Assembly (NCBI GenBank): GCA_965250265.1
Contig: CBDFNO010000010.1
Coordinates: forward strand, 62,001-126,000
Origin: PRS1 sp965250265
Lineage (GTDB): Bacteria > Bacteroidota > Bacteroidia > Flavobacteriales > Flavobacteriaceae
Direction: 5' to 3'
Length of the DNA stretch: 64,000 nt
Shown: in pieces, positions 8,619 through 16,810 of the stretch
Layout of the letters: each line of letters begins with the position of its first letter
Position numbering within the stretch: position 1 is the stretch's first letter
The notes under the pieces: model-generated
What the model was told of the DNA's origin: nothing
What the model saw: the letters and a program-made list of their open reading frames with translations, nothing else
Database searches by the model: none
Made by a program: the position numbers and the translations under genes

Positions 8619-9758
8619 TTGAAAAAAATAGTACTTGTTATATTATTAATGACCATTCTTTCTTGTAAAAATCAAAAGAAAATTGTTATAACAGAAACAA
8701 TTGAAGGCAAAGAAATACCTTTAAAATATGCTAAAGGTTTTACGGTTACTGAATATGAAACTTATAAAATTTTAGAAATTAAAAATCCTTGGCCAAAAGC
8801 AGAAAAAACATATAGCTATCAGCTTTTAGAAAGTGATACAAAGTTGGTTGACACTTTTGGAGATACATCGGATGCTACATTTAATGTCCCAATAAAATCT
8901 ATTGTTGTAACCTCAACAACTCATATTCCTGCATTAGAATTACTTGGAGTTGAACAAACTTTGGTTGGATTTCCAGGTGCAAAATATATTTCATCTGAAA
9001 AAATGAGACAACGCATTGATGATGGATTTGTTAGAGAACTAGGTAAAAACGAAGGTATTAATACTGAAGTTTTATTAGAATTGAATCCTGAATTAGTTGT
9101 TGCTTTTGGTGTTAATGGAACCAACAAAACTTTAGAAACTATTAAAAAAGCTAATATTTCAGTAATTTACAATGGCGATTGGGTGGAAAGTTCAGCACTT
9201 GCAAAAGCTGAATGGATAAAGTTTTTTGGTGTATTGTTTAACAAAGAAAAAGAAGCAGATTCTATTTTTAATAAAATTGAGAAAGATTATTTACAAGCCA
9301 AACAATTGGCAACAAAAGCGACCAACCGACCTACAGTTTTAAGTGGAGCGATGCACAAAGATGTTTGGTATTTACCTAATGGCACAAGTCCTGAAGCACA
9401 ATTTTTAAAAGACGCCAACGTAAATTATTTATGGAGCGAAACATCAGGAAAAGGCAGTTTAACCTTGAGTTTTGAAACTGTTTTTGCTAAAGCTAAAAGT
9501 GCAGATCTATGGTTAAGTCCTTCCTATTATCAAAGTTTAGAAGCTCTTGAAAAAGCAAGTTCTCATTACAAGGAATTTATGGCTTTTCAAACTAAAAACG
9601 TCTATTCGTTCTCAAATACAACAGGAAAAACTGGAGGTGTTTTGTATTACGAAATAGGTATGGCAAGGCCTGATTTGGTACTAAAAGATATTATAAAAAT
9701 ATGCCATCCGGAATTACTTCCAGATTATGTACCTTTCTTTTTTAAAACTTTAGAGTAA
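8619..9758 (+). CDS. btuF: ABC transporter substrate-binding lipoprotein (BtuF-like)
   Basis: A 379-residue cobalamin-type periplasmic binding protein of the FecB/BtuF class. I chose the TTG at 8619 because it gives a clean lipoprotein signal, MKKIVLVILLMTILSC, whereas the TTG at 8598 adds seven residues and falls within a promoter-like element. The binding fold runs from about residue 80 (IKSIVVTSTTHIPALELLG) to the end, with the lobe motif EVLLELNPELVVAFG near residue 150. It directly precedes permease and ATPase genes with no gap and faces the riboswitch-controlled btuB, so B12 is the likely ligand. Iron-chelate binding cannot be ruled out from the protein alone. Confidence 0.86.
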   Translation: MKKIVLVILLMTILSCKNQKKIVITETIEGKEIPLKYAKGFTVTEYETYKILEIKNPWPKAEKTYSYQLLESDTKLVDTFGDTSDATFNVPIKSIVVTSTTHIPALELLGVEQTLVGFPGAKYISSEKMRQRIDDGFVRELGKNEGINTEVLLELNPELVVAFGVNGTNKTLETIKKANISVIYNGDWVESSALAKAEWIKFFGVLFNKEKEADSIFNKIEKDYLQAKQLATKATNRPTVLSGAMHKDVWYLPNGTSPEAQFLKDANVNYLWSETSGKGSLTLSFETVFAKAKSADLWLSPSYYQSLEALEKASSHYKEFMAFQTKNVYSFSNTTGKTGGVLYYEIGMARPDLVLKDIIKICHPELLPDYVPFFFKTLE

Positions 9759-10790
9759 TTGTATCATAAAAATAAATACAAACTTTCTTTTTTAGTCTTA
9801 ACCATATTATTAATACTCTGCTTTTTTGCTAATATTAGTTTAGGGTCAGTTTCTATTCCTGCTAATGATGTATTTAGTAGCTTGCTCGGAAACTCAATCA
9901 ATAATGAAGCTTGGCAGCATATAATCCATAATTACAGATTACCAAAAGCGTTCACAGCTATTTTGGTTGGTTCTGGATTAGGCATTTCGGGACTGTTAAT
10001 GCAAACCTTATTTAGAAACCCATTAGCTGGACCATTTGTACTTGGTATAAGTTCTGGAGCGAGTTTAGGTGTTGCTTTGGTAATAATGGGAGCATCCATT
10101 TTTGGAGGCTTTTTCGCCACAATTTTGCTTACTAAATGGAGTTTAGTAATTGCAGCAAGTTTGGGGAGTTTTTTAGTACTTCTGGCAGTTATGGTAGTAT
10201 CTACCAAAGTTAGAGATACAATGGCAATACTAATCATAGGTTTAATGTTTGGTAGTATTACTGCTGCCATTGTGAGTGTACTTTCATATTTTAGTTCTGC
10301 CGAACAATTACAACAATATATTTTCTGGGGATTTGGAAGTCTTGGTAATTTATCATGGAACGAACTCCTAATATTCTTACTAATTTATAGTGTAGGAATA
10401 TTATTTAGCATCGTTTCCCTAAAATCGTTAAACAGTTTACTCCTTGGTGAAAATTATGCCAAAAGTCTTGGTGTAAATATTAAACAAAGTCGATTTATTA
10501 TTATAATAGCTACAAGTTTATTAGCAGGTACTATTACGGCATTTGTCGGACCAATTGCATTTATTGGTTTGGCAATTCCCCATATTACAAGACAAGTTTT
10601 TAATACATCCAATCATAAAATATTGCTGCCAGCTGTTTTTATTTTTGGAGCCATTATTATGCTTATTTGTGATAGTATAGCACAAATACCTACAAGCGAT
10701 TACACCTTACCAATTAATGCAATTACATCTCTAATTGGTGCACCAATTGTAATTTGGCTATTGGTTCGAAAACGTAAGATGATATTTTAA
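9759..10790 (+). CDS. btuC: FecCD-family ABC permease (BtuC-like)
   Basis: A 343-residue inner-membrane permease of the BtuC/FhuB/FecCD family, with about ten hydrophobic segments. Family features include LPKAFTAILVGSGLGISGLLMQTLFR split across residues 66-90, the NPLAGPFVLGISSGAS stretch and, near the end, GPIAFIGLAIPHITR, the loop that contacts the ATPase. The start is a TTG lying immediately after the btuF stop; no ATG occurs at the N-terminus, so this rare start codon is likely real. It forms the channel of the B12 importer with the flanking genes. Confidence 0.9.
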   Translation: MYHKNKYKLSFLVLTILLILCFFANISLGSVSIPANDVFSSLLGNSINNEAWQHIIHNYRLPKAFTAILVGSGLGISGLLMQTLFRNPLAGPFVLGISSGASLGVALVIMGASIFGGFFATILLTKWSLVIAASLGSFLVLLAVMVVSTKVRDTMAILIIGLMFGSITAAIVSVLSYFSSAEQLQQYIFWGFGSLGNLSWNELLIFLLIYSVGILFSIVSLKSLNSLLLGENYAKSLGVNIKQSRFIIIIATSLLAGTITAFVGPIAFIGLAIPHITRQVFNTSNHKILLPAVFIFGAIIMLICDSIAQIPTSDYTLPINAITSLIGAPIVIWLLVRKRKMIF

Positions 10791-11582
10791 ATGGAAAAAA
10801 ACAATCATCATATCGTCTTAAAAACTCAGGATTTATCAATTGGTTACAAATCCAAGAAGAAAGATACTATAGTGGCTTCCAATATAAATATTGATCTACA
10901 TCAAGGTGAATTGATTGGATTAATCGGAGCAAACGGTATTGGAAAATCGACACTATTGCGTACCTTAACAAAAGTTCAATCATCATTAAACGGAGATATT
11001 TTTATCAATTCAAAATCATTATTACAATTCAATAATATAGAATTGGCAAAAGCATTAAGTTTAGTTTTAACAGAACAAATGGTTTCGAAGAACTTGTCTG
11101 TTTTTGAACTTGTGGCTTTAGGAAGACAACCCTATACTAATTGGGTTGGTAATCTATCTGAAAACGATATTGAAATTATTAATAAATCTATACTTCAAAC
11201 CAATATTGAAGATTTTAAACACAAGAAATGTTTTGAGTTAAGTGATGGTCAATTACAAAAAGTAATGATAGCTCGAGCTTTTACCCAAGATACCTCGTTA
11301 ATAATTTTAGATGAGCCAACCACTCATCTCGATATGTATCATAAAGCATATATTTTGAAACTGCTTCAAGAAATGGCTAAAGACACTAAAAAAACCATTT
11401 TGTTTTCGTCTCACGAAATAGATTTAACGATTCAGTTATGTGATAAATTGATTATTATGACAGATGATAAAGTGATTATTGCCACTCCAAAAGAACATAT
11501 GGAACAAGGAAATTTTAATTCATTATTTCCTAAGGATCTCATTGTTTTTGATGAAAACACAGAGTCTTTTAAGATCAACTAA
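10791..11582 (+). CDS. btuD: ABC transporter ATPase (BtuD-like)
   Basis: A 263-residue ATP-binding subunit that powers the importer. Walker A is GANGIGKST (about residues 45-53), the signature is LSDGQLQK (about 143-150, with Asp where Gly is usual in LSGGQ), Walker B is LIILDEPTTHLD (about 165-176) and the switch His lies in SSHEIDLT. The ATG follows the btuC stop directly, so the three genes form one operon. Length and motifs fit the FecE/BtuD family. The LSDGQ variant also occurs in other FecE-type ATPases. Confidence 0.9.
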   Translation: MEKNNHHIVLKTQDLSIGYKSKKKDTIVASNINIDLHQGELIGLIGANGIGKSTLLRTLTKVQSSLNGDIFINSKSLLQFNNIELAKALSLVLTEQMVSKNLSVFELVALGRQPYTNWVGNLSENDIEIINKSILQTNIEDFKHKKCFELSDGQLQKVMIARAFTQDTSLIILDEPTTHLDMYHKAYILKLLQEMAKDTKKTILFSSHEIDLTIQLCDKLIIMTDDKVIIATPKEHMEQGNFNSLFPKDLIVFDENTESFKIN

Positions 11583-11598
11583 AAATTGATTGTTTTTA

Positions 11599-12717
11599 TT
11601 AATCTATATTTGGTCTATCAAGTAATTCCGATTCAAAATCTATTTTATCCTTACCTCCAGATATTTTAAGAATATCTTTATCAATTTTTTTAAATTCATT
11701 TGATGATGTATTATAATGATTTACTACGGTTCCAATAGTTTTTCCTAATTTATCATGGTAATCCTTATATGCATTTAAGTGATTCCCTAACTTCTCTATA
11801 TTTTTCTTAATATCTTCAATAGAATTTTCAACTTTTAAATTGTGTAACGCTTTTACAGTAATTTGAAGCATAGGAAATAAACTCATTGGCGAAACTATCA
11901 TTACCTTTTTAGTATATGCATAAGAAACTAGATCTTTAGAATTTATTTGGAGCGTACCTACTCTACTATTTAATAAATCCTGGTAAAGGCCATCTGCCGG
12001 GATAAACATATAAGCATAATCTGTGGTCTTCTCAGTTGGCCGTATATATTTTGCAGTTTCATCAATTCTGGATTTAATATCGGCTTTAAAATTTTTTTCA
12101 AGTTTTTCAATTTCATTTTTATCATCGCTTTCAATCATTTTATTATAATTATCCAATGAAAATTTAGCATCAACAGGAATTATAAAATCCCCAACTTTTA
12201 CTATGGCATCAACTATTTCTCCATTACTAAAACTATGTTGCATTTTAAAAAGCTCAGGAGGCAATACATTTGCCAGCAAATTCTCTAATTGAATCTCTCC
12301 CAAAATTCCTCTTTGCTTTTGGTTTCCCAAAATTTTTTCTAAAGTCTTCATTTGATTGGCAAAATTCAGGACTTGTTCATTTGTACCCTTAATTTTTTCG
12401 AGCTGAGAAGTGACATCCTTTATTACTTTGTTTGATTCTGAAAATTGCTTTTGCATATCAGTTTTTGAAGATTTTTGAAAATCATTAATTTCTTTGTTAA
12501 TGTCTTTCAATTTATCTTCAATTTCTTTTCTACTTTCTAAAGCATTGCTATTTACTTCCTTTCTTATATCTTGAATTTGTGTGCTTAAATTATTAGTAAG
12601 TTGAACTAATAAATCATTAGATGAAGAATCATTATTATTCTTTTTAAAGAAAAAAAATAGTGCTAAAATTGCAGCTATAATTATAACTATTAAAACAATT
12701 AACAACGTAGTTTCCAT
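11599..12717 (-). CDS. rmuC: RmuC-domain DNA recombination protein
   Basis: A 372-residue RmuC family protein. An N-terminal membrane segment (about residues 3-24) is followed by a long coiled coil (about 30-130) and a nuclease-like RmuC domain (about 130-330) with GILGEIQLENLLANVLP, VDAKFSLDNYNKM and YAYMFIPADGLYQDLL, all strong family marks. RmuC proteins are linked to limiting inversions or rearrangements in E. coli; the family belongs to the PD-(D/E)XK-like fold. It is transcribed alone, convergent with the B12 operon with only 16 bases between stops and no clear hairpin. Confidence 0.92.
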   Translation of the reverse strand: METTLLIVLIVIIIAAILALFFFFKKNNNDSSSNDLLVQLTNNLSTQIQDIRKEVNSNALESRKEIEDKLKDINKEINDFQKSSKTDMQKQFSESNKVIKDVTSQLEKIKGTNEQVLNFANQMKTLEKILGNQKQRGILGEIQLENLLANVLPPELFKMQHSFSNGEIVDAIVKVGDFIIPVDAKFSLDNYNKMIESDDKNEIEKLEKNFKADIKSRIDETAKYIRPTEKTTDYAYMFIPADGLYQDLLNSRVGTLQINSKDLVSYAYTKKVMIVSPMSLFPMLQITVKALHNLKVENSIEDIKKNIEKLGNHLNAYKDYHDKLGKTIGTVVNHYNTSSNEFKKIDKDILKISGGKDKIDFESELLDRPNID

Positions 12718-12912
12718 AAAAATAATTGATTTATTATGCGTATAAATATATCGACTAAAATACTATTTTTTAATTATTTAATAAAATTCAAATCAATTAT
12801 TAATTAAATATTGAAAGTATAAAACCTATAGCATAAATAAGCACAAAAGGTAGGGGATTTTAATAGTAGGTTGTTTTATTTATAGCGAATATTAATTAAT
12901 ACCTCAACCATT

Positions 12913-13104
12913 ATGAATACCAATACATTTAATGAAGAAGAATTAAACAATGCAAAATTTACATCTAAAAAAAAAGAAATTTATTATCATAGATTAAGAG
13001 TTGCGCAATTATCGAGATCTATTTTTTTACATCCTGAAAAAATAAATCTTTCAATTAATTTGCAAAAATCACTCAAGCGGTTAGAATACCTTTTATCAGC
13101 ATAA
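12913..13104 (+). CDS. Small hypothetical protein, paralogue of the next gene
   Basis: A 63-residue, basic, mostly helical protein with no signal peptide or membrane segment. No family is recognised. Residues 19-61 align without gaps to the next small gene's product, with 14 of 43 identical by eye: a KxKEI start, a central Pro and a QxSLxR...LL end. This shared pattern is the main evidence that both are real proteins. The gene has its own ATG and lies 66 bases before its paralogue, in an otherwise gene-poor stretch of 0.8 kb. Confidence 0.55.
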   Translation: MNTNTFNEEELNNAKFTSKKKEIYYHRLRVAQLSRSIFLHPEKINLSINLQKSLKRLEYLLSA

Positions 13105-13169
13105 AACCTACTTATTCTTTTAAAAGCTAATAACACTAAGCCTTTTTACTTATTAAAGCCCCAAATAAA

Positions 13170-13421
13170 ATGAGCATCAAGACAATACAAACACGACTTT
13201 TTATTACAGAATTTTCTAATCTTAAAGAAAAGGAAATAGAACAATGTAGATCAAAAATTATTTTATTAGAAAAATTAATGACCGACTATCCTAGTCATAA
13301 AACATTAGTCTTTAAATATCAAAATAGTTTATTACGATTTGATCAATTACTAAATATAAATAGGGAACTTGAACTTTTGAAAAACCAAATTTATTCTAGT
13401 AATAGAGCATTAGCATCTTAA
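13170..13421 (+). CDS. Small hypothetical protein, paralogue of the previous gene
   Basis: An 83-residue soluble, helical protein. Residues 18-60 align without gaps to the preceding 63-residue protein (KEKEI, a central Pro, QNSLLRFDQLL), and the rest is a helical C-terminal extension. The heptad-like spacing of Leu and Ile suggests a coiled coil or helical hairpin. No catalytic motif and no known family. A tandem duplication followed by divergence explains the pair; a regulatory or binding role is possible but unsupported. Confidence 0.6.
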   Translation: MSIKTIQTRLFITEFSNLKEKEIEQCRSKIILLEKLMTDYPSHKTLVFKYQNSLLRFDQLLNINRELELLKNQIYSSNRALAS

Positions 13422-13560
13422 AGCGAACTGAAGAAGAAAATTAAAAGCACAATAATAAGATTACTTCTACTGTGTTTTCTTTAATGACTCACTAACAAAA
13501 AAATATTATCTTTTTTTAATAAAAATGTAGTAAATTAGAAAAAAATTGTCTCCATTATTA

Positions 13561-13941
13561 ATGAAACGTAAATTAATAGTTTTATTGGTTTTGATGCTAC
13601 TTGCTTTTGCAGGTTATAAATATATTTATCAAGATCATAGAGATATACAAAAAGAGCAGTCGGAATATGTTATTAACTCAAACTTTTTAGCCAACGAATT
13701 TTCTCAGAATTCAATCGACTCTGAAAAAAAATATTTGAATAAAACTATCGAAATTAGTGGTGTCATTACAGAGATTAATAATAGCGACATTACTCTAAAT
13801 AATAGTGTTTTTTGTCAATTTAATAATACGATAAACAGGACACTAAACATTAAAGATACCATTACAATAAAAGGCAGATGTATAGGTTATGATGACTTGC
13901 TTGAACTTGTAAAAATTGACCAGAGCGCTATAATTGAATAA
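13561..13941 (+). CDS. Membrane-anchored OB-fold protein (tRNA_anti-like)
   Basis: A 126-residue protein with an N-terminal membrane anchor (about residues 3-20) and an extracytoplasmic OB-fold of the tRNA_anti-like type: KYLNKTIEISGVITEI, then ITLNNSVFCQF and DTITIKGRCIGYDDLLELVKI. That pattern of strand, Gly-V and a C-rich loop is common to this family in Bacteroidota. I chose the ATG at 13561 over a TTG 15 bases upstream because it gives a standard signal-anchor MKRKLIVLLVL. Its end overlaps the region before the next gene, so it begins a five-gene operon. The ligand is unknown. Confidence 0.75.
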   Translation: MKRKLIVLLVLMLLAFAGYKYIYQDHRDIQKEQSEYVINSNFLANEFSQNSIDSEKKYLNKTIEISGVITEINNSDITLNNSVFCQFNNTINRTLNIKDTITIKGRCIGYDDLLELVKIDQSAIIE

Positions 13942-13951
13942 AAAAATAAAA

Positions 13952-14800
13952 ATGAGATATTTATACATCCTTACCTTCTGTTTTCCCTTTTTTTTGTTTT
14001 CTCAAGACGATTTATTAAGTGAAATTGATACTGACTCTATTGGAGTTGAATATGCAACAGCAGCATTTAAAGGGCTTAAAATCGTAAATTTTGAATCTAC
14101 TAAACTTGTAGCAAAAAAAGAATTAACCTTAATTGTATCTCACAGATTTGGAAGCGTCGAAAATGGTTTCGATAGTTTTTTTGGATTAGATGATGCTGTA
14201 ACTCGTATAAATTTTGTTTATGGCCTTTCTAATAACTTAAATATTGGTGTTTCGCGCAGTTCATTTCAAAAAATATACGAGGTTTCAGCCAAATACAGAC
14301 TCTTAAGACAACAAAAAAATGGATTTCCATTTACCGTTGTAGGTTATAATTCATTCTTAATTAATACTGCATTAGAAAAAGATAATTTGCCAAAATTAGA
14401 ATTTAAACATCGCTTGGGATATACTGCACAAGTGTTGATTTCGAGAAAAGTTAGTACAAATCTTTCATTGGAATTAGCTCCAACATTTTTCCATGACAAT
14501 TATGTGATGCTAGATAACCAAGACAATTCACAATTCGCATTAGGACTTGGTGGCCGTTATAAATTAACTAAACGTTGGTCCTTTAATATGGATTATGGAT
14601 GGCATTTAAATAGAGCTAACGATTCACCTTTTAAAAACCCATTTTCAGTAGGTGTAGACTTAGAAACCGGAGGGCATGTGTTTCAAATGCATTTTACCAA
14701 TGCGCAACCTATGAACACGAATGGTTTTTTAGGTCAAAGCACTGGAGATTGGTCTGATGGTAATATTTATTTTGGATTTAATTTAAGCAGAGTTTTCTAA
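13952..14800 (+). CDS. DUF5777 outer membrane beta-barrel protein
   Basis: A 282-residue protein with a signal peptide (to FLFSQ, about residue 18) and a body of alternating beta strands. It begins with ATAAFKGLKIVNFEST, the typical opening of DUF5777 proteins, continues through TLIVSHRFGSVENGFDSFFGLDDA and ends in the aromatic residue of NLSRVF, as for an outer membrane barrel. The ATG at 13952 is preferred to a TTG 18 bases upstream. In Bacteroidota such barrels are often found with haem-motif lipoproteins and YceI proteins, as here. A role in envelope redox or lipid handling is an inference. Confidence 0.82.
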   Translation: MRYLYILTFCFPFFLFSQDDLLSEIDTDSIGVEYATAAFKGLKIVNFESTKLVAKKELTLIVSHRFGSVENGFDSFFGLDDAVTRINFVYGLSNNLNIGVSRSSFQKIYEVSAKYRLLRQQKNGFPFTVVGYNSFLINTALEKDNLPKLEFKHRLGYTAQVLISRKVSTNLSLELAPTFFHDNYVMLDNQDNSQFALGLGGRYKLTKRWSFNMDYGWHLNRANDSPFKNPFSVGVDLETGGHVFQMHFTNAQPMNTNGFLGQSTGDWSDGNIYFGFNLSRVF

Positions 14801-14817
14801 TAGTAAACCAAATCATT

Positions 14818-15183
14818 ATGCAGAAAATCATTTTATTAGTTTTTACAATATCAATACTTTTTAGCTGTACAAATGTTAGTGAAGAAGATTTAATTGATGT
14901 TATAGTTCCACCAGTTATAGTAACTTATAATGCTGATGTAAAAGTCATTATAGACAATAATTGTTTAAACTGTCATATACAACCACCTGTAAATGGTGCT
15001 AACATACCTTTACTAATATACGATAATGTTAAAAATGGTGTAGAAAATAATAATTTAATTAATAGGATTTCTGCTCAAGCAGGCGATGCTGGTGCAATGC
15101 CATTTGGAGGTCCAAGGTTACCACAAAATTTAATAGATATTATTATACAATGGGAAGCAGATGGCTTATTAGAAGAAGAATAA
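14818..15183 (+). CDS. Haem-motif lipoprotein (CLNCH)
   Basis: A 121-residue predicted lipoprotein (signal ending in ILFSC) with a single c-type haem attachment motif CLNCH near residue 50 and a MPFGG segment near residue 95 whose Met could be the distal haem ligand. The last part, IIQWEADGLLEEE, is a helix typical of small Bacteroidota cytochrome-like proteins. It follows the DUF5777 gene by 17 bases and precedes a paralogue by 18. Electron transfer at the periplasmic face is the likely role. Confidence 0.82.
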   Translation: MQKIILLVFTISILFSCTNVSEEDLIDVIVPPVIVTYNADVKVIIDNNCLNCHIQPPVNGANIPLLIYDNVKNGVENNNLINRISAQAGDAGAMPFGGPRLPQNLIDIIIQWEADGLLEEE

Positions 15184-15201
15184 TTCCTTAAAATATATAC
15201 T

Positions 15202-15546
15202 ATGAAAACGAAAAAATTAATGATAACATTCGTTATTGCCGGAATGTTATTTAACTGCTCAAGTGGTGGAGATGACGCCATGAATGATAATAACAATCCA
15301 GATCCAGATCCGACTACAGTGACATATAATAATACTATAAGTTCTATTATTAGTAATAATTGTTTATCATGTCATGGAGACCCAACGGCAAATGACGCAC
15401 CCATATCATACACTACATACATACAAGTAAAGAATGATATCAATAAAATTATTAACAGAATTAATAGCATATCAAGCCCTATGCCTCCTACTGGACTGAT
15501 GAGCCAGAATAATAGAGATTTAATTCAGCAATGGATGGATGGATGA
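15202..15546 (+). CDS. Haem-motif lipoprotein (CLSCH) with frameshifted C-terminus
   Basis: A 114-residue predicted lipoprotein (signal ending in LFNC) with one haem motif CLSCH near residue 53 and a SPMPPTG segment that may give a Met ligand. It is a paralogue of the gene just upstream. Its end is abnormal: a (TGGA)3 run shifts the frame so that a TGA follows at once. With one TGGA fewer the reading frame would end QQWMDEGLLED, matching the neighbour's IIQWEADGLLEEE, with a stop at 15563-15565. The haem domain is intact, so it may still function. Confidence 0.8.
   Translation: MKTKKLMITFVIAGMLFNCSSGGDDAMNDNNNPDPDPTTVTYNNTISSIISNNCLSCHGDPTANDAPISYTTYIQVKNDINKIINRINSISSPMPPTGLMSQNNRDLIQQWMDG
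15532..15543 (+). repeat. Tetranucleotide run (TGGA)3 causing a frameshift
   Basis: Three TGGA units, followed by TGAA, sit at the 3' end of the second haem lipoprotein gene. Two units would restore the reading frame to the ending seen in its paralogue. This is a typical slipped-strand site. Confidence 0.75.
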
Positions 15547-15633
15547 AGGGCTTTTAGAGGATTAAACGCTCCACTAAATTTTAATAATTTATGGCAGCAT
15601 TTTTGATAGCTTAAAAGAAAATATTACCGACGT

Positions 15634-16179
15634 ATGAAAAAAATAATGTTTTTATTGGCATTTATAAGCATAAGTGTCTCTTCACAAAATAGATATTTAA
15701 CTAAAACGGGAACAGTAGAATTTGAAGCTTCTGTCCCTTCTTTTGAAGAAGTCAAAGCAATAAATAATTCTGCTACAGCAATTATAAATTCTGAAACCGG
15801 CGAATTTGCTGCTTTAGTACTTATAAAAGGATTTCGTTTTAAAAACGCGCTTATGGAAGAGCATTTTAATGAGAACTATGCTGAATCTGACCTATATACA
15901 AAAGCAACTTTTAAAGGAAAAATTATTGACTTTTCAATTAATAATCTAAAAGCTGTTGCTAGTTCTTTTGACGTAGCTGGCGAATTAGAATTTCATGGAA
16001 AATCTAAAAAAATAGAAAACTTAGAACTAGCGATCTCAATACATGACAAGGTAATTACCATTTCTGGAGAATTTACCGCTGACGCTTCAGATTATGATAT
16101 TAAAATCCCAAAAATAGTTAGGAGTAAAATTTCTGAAGATATAAAGGTATCCTTCGAGTTTAAGCTTCAGAAAAAATAA
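15634..16179 (+). CDS. YceI family protein
   Basis: A 181-residue secreted protein (signal peptide to about residue 17) of the YceI lipocalin-like family, which binds isoprenoid-type lipids in the periplasm. Typical features are the opening LTKTGTVEFEASVP, the central GFRFKNALMEEHFNENYAESD stretch (an HFN-type motif), ATFKGKI and GELEFHGKSK. It follows the haem lipoproteins by 87 bases and ends the probable operon. In other bacteria YceI proteins are often encoded with cytochromes, where a carried quinone-like lipid may feed electrons; that link here is inference. Confidence 0.9.
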   Translation: MKKIMFLLAFISISVSSQNRYLTKTGTVEFEASVPSFEEVKAINNSATAIINSETGEFAALVLIKGFRFKNALMEEHFNENYAESDLYTKATFKGKIIDFSINNLKAVASSFDVAGELEFHGKSKKIENLELAISIHDKVITISGEFTADASDYDIKIPKIVRSKISEDIKVSFEFKLQKK

Positions 16180-16278
16180 AGCATAAAAGTTATCAGAGAA
16201 ATCGTATATTTAGATTAAATTTAATAACTGTAATTCTTTGATAAATAGTGTAATGCTATATTAAAAATTGCGACTCAA

Positions 16279-16290
16279 CTGTAATTACAG
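16279..16290. promoter_or_regulatory. 12-bp perfect palindrome CTGTAATTACAG
   Basis: It lies about 65 bases before the next ATG and could be a regulator site. It is a short AT-rich palindrome, so chance is a fair alternative. Confidence 0.25.
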
Positions 16291-16354
16291 TAATGTTAAT
16301 TTCGTATTGCTATACAAATTGCAATTAAGTAAAGTAACCTTTAAAAAAAGCGCT

Positions 16355-16810
16355 ATGGAAAAAAATTACATTATTAAGTCTGTTTTAACGCTGCTATTTA
16401 CAGCATTTTTTTTCACCCAAACAAAAGCACAAATAAGAATAGTTCAGGTAGATCCTGCAACTGACAAAGTAACTATTCATAATTTTGGAGGAGGAACGGT
16501 AAATATTTCTACCTATTGGCTGTGTTCTCAAATTAGTTATATGCAGTTAGGCTCATTGACCCTTGAAAGTGGTTCTTTAAATTTAATGGTAGGTTCAAGT
16601 GTTACTGTAAGTGCCACTACCGATTATTTAGATGATACTGCTGCCGATTTGGGATTATATGATGCTTTTGATTTTACTAATACTGCTGCAATGCATGATT
16701 TCTTACAATGGGGAGGAAGTTTTGATTTCCCTGATGGTCGTGAAAATGTTGCAGTAGCTAAAGGAATTTGGGGAGATGAAGATTTTAACAAAAGAGCTAA
16801 TTCCAAATAA
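16355..16810 (+). CDS. Lamin-tail-like secreted protein, C-terminally truncated
   Basis: A 151-residue secreted protein. The ATG at 16355 gives a good signal peptide (to TKAQ, about residue 25); an upstream TTG would add 29 unlikely residues. The body (IRIVQVDPATDKVTIHNFGGG, then WLCSQISYMQLGSL and FLQWGG) resembles the lamin-tail-like domains of flavobacterial secreted proteins. The expected C-terminal extension and T9SS sorting domain are missing: the frame ends 15 residues after KGIWG, and a sorting tail follows in another frame (16791-16910). It looks like a truncated, perhaps inactive, T9SS substrate. Confidence 0.65.
   Translation: MEKNYIIKSVLTLLFTAFFFTQTKAQIRIVQVDPATDKVTIHNFGGGTVNISTYWLCSQISYMQLGSLTLESGSLNLMVGSSVTVSATTDYLDDTAADLGLYDAFDFTNTAAMHDFLQWGGSFDFPDGRENVAVAKGIWGDEDFNKRANSK

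Noticed and set aside
13546..13560. TTG start for the OB-fold protein
   Set aside because: The ATG 15 bases later gives a normal membrane anchor; the extra residues MSPLL add nothing.
16268..16354. TTG start giving 29 extra residues to the lamin-tail-like protein
   Set aside because: The extra residues are not signal-peptide-like and the ATG at 16355 gives a good one. The palindrome CTGTAATTACAG also lies in that stretch.
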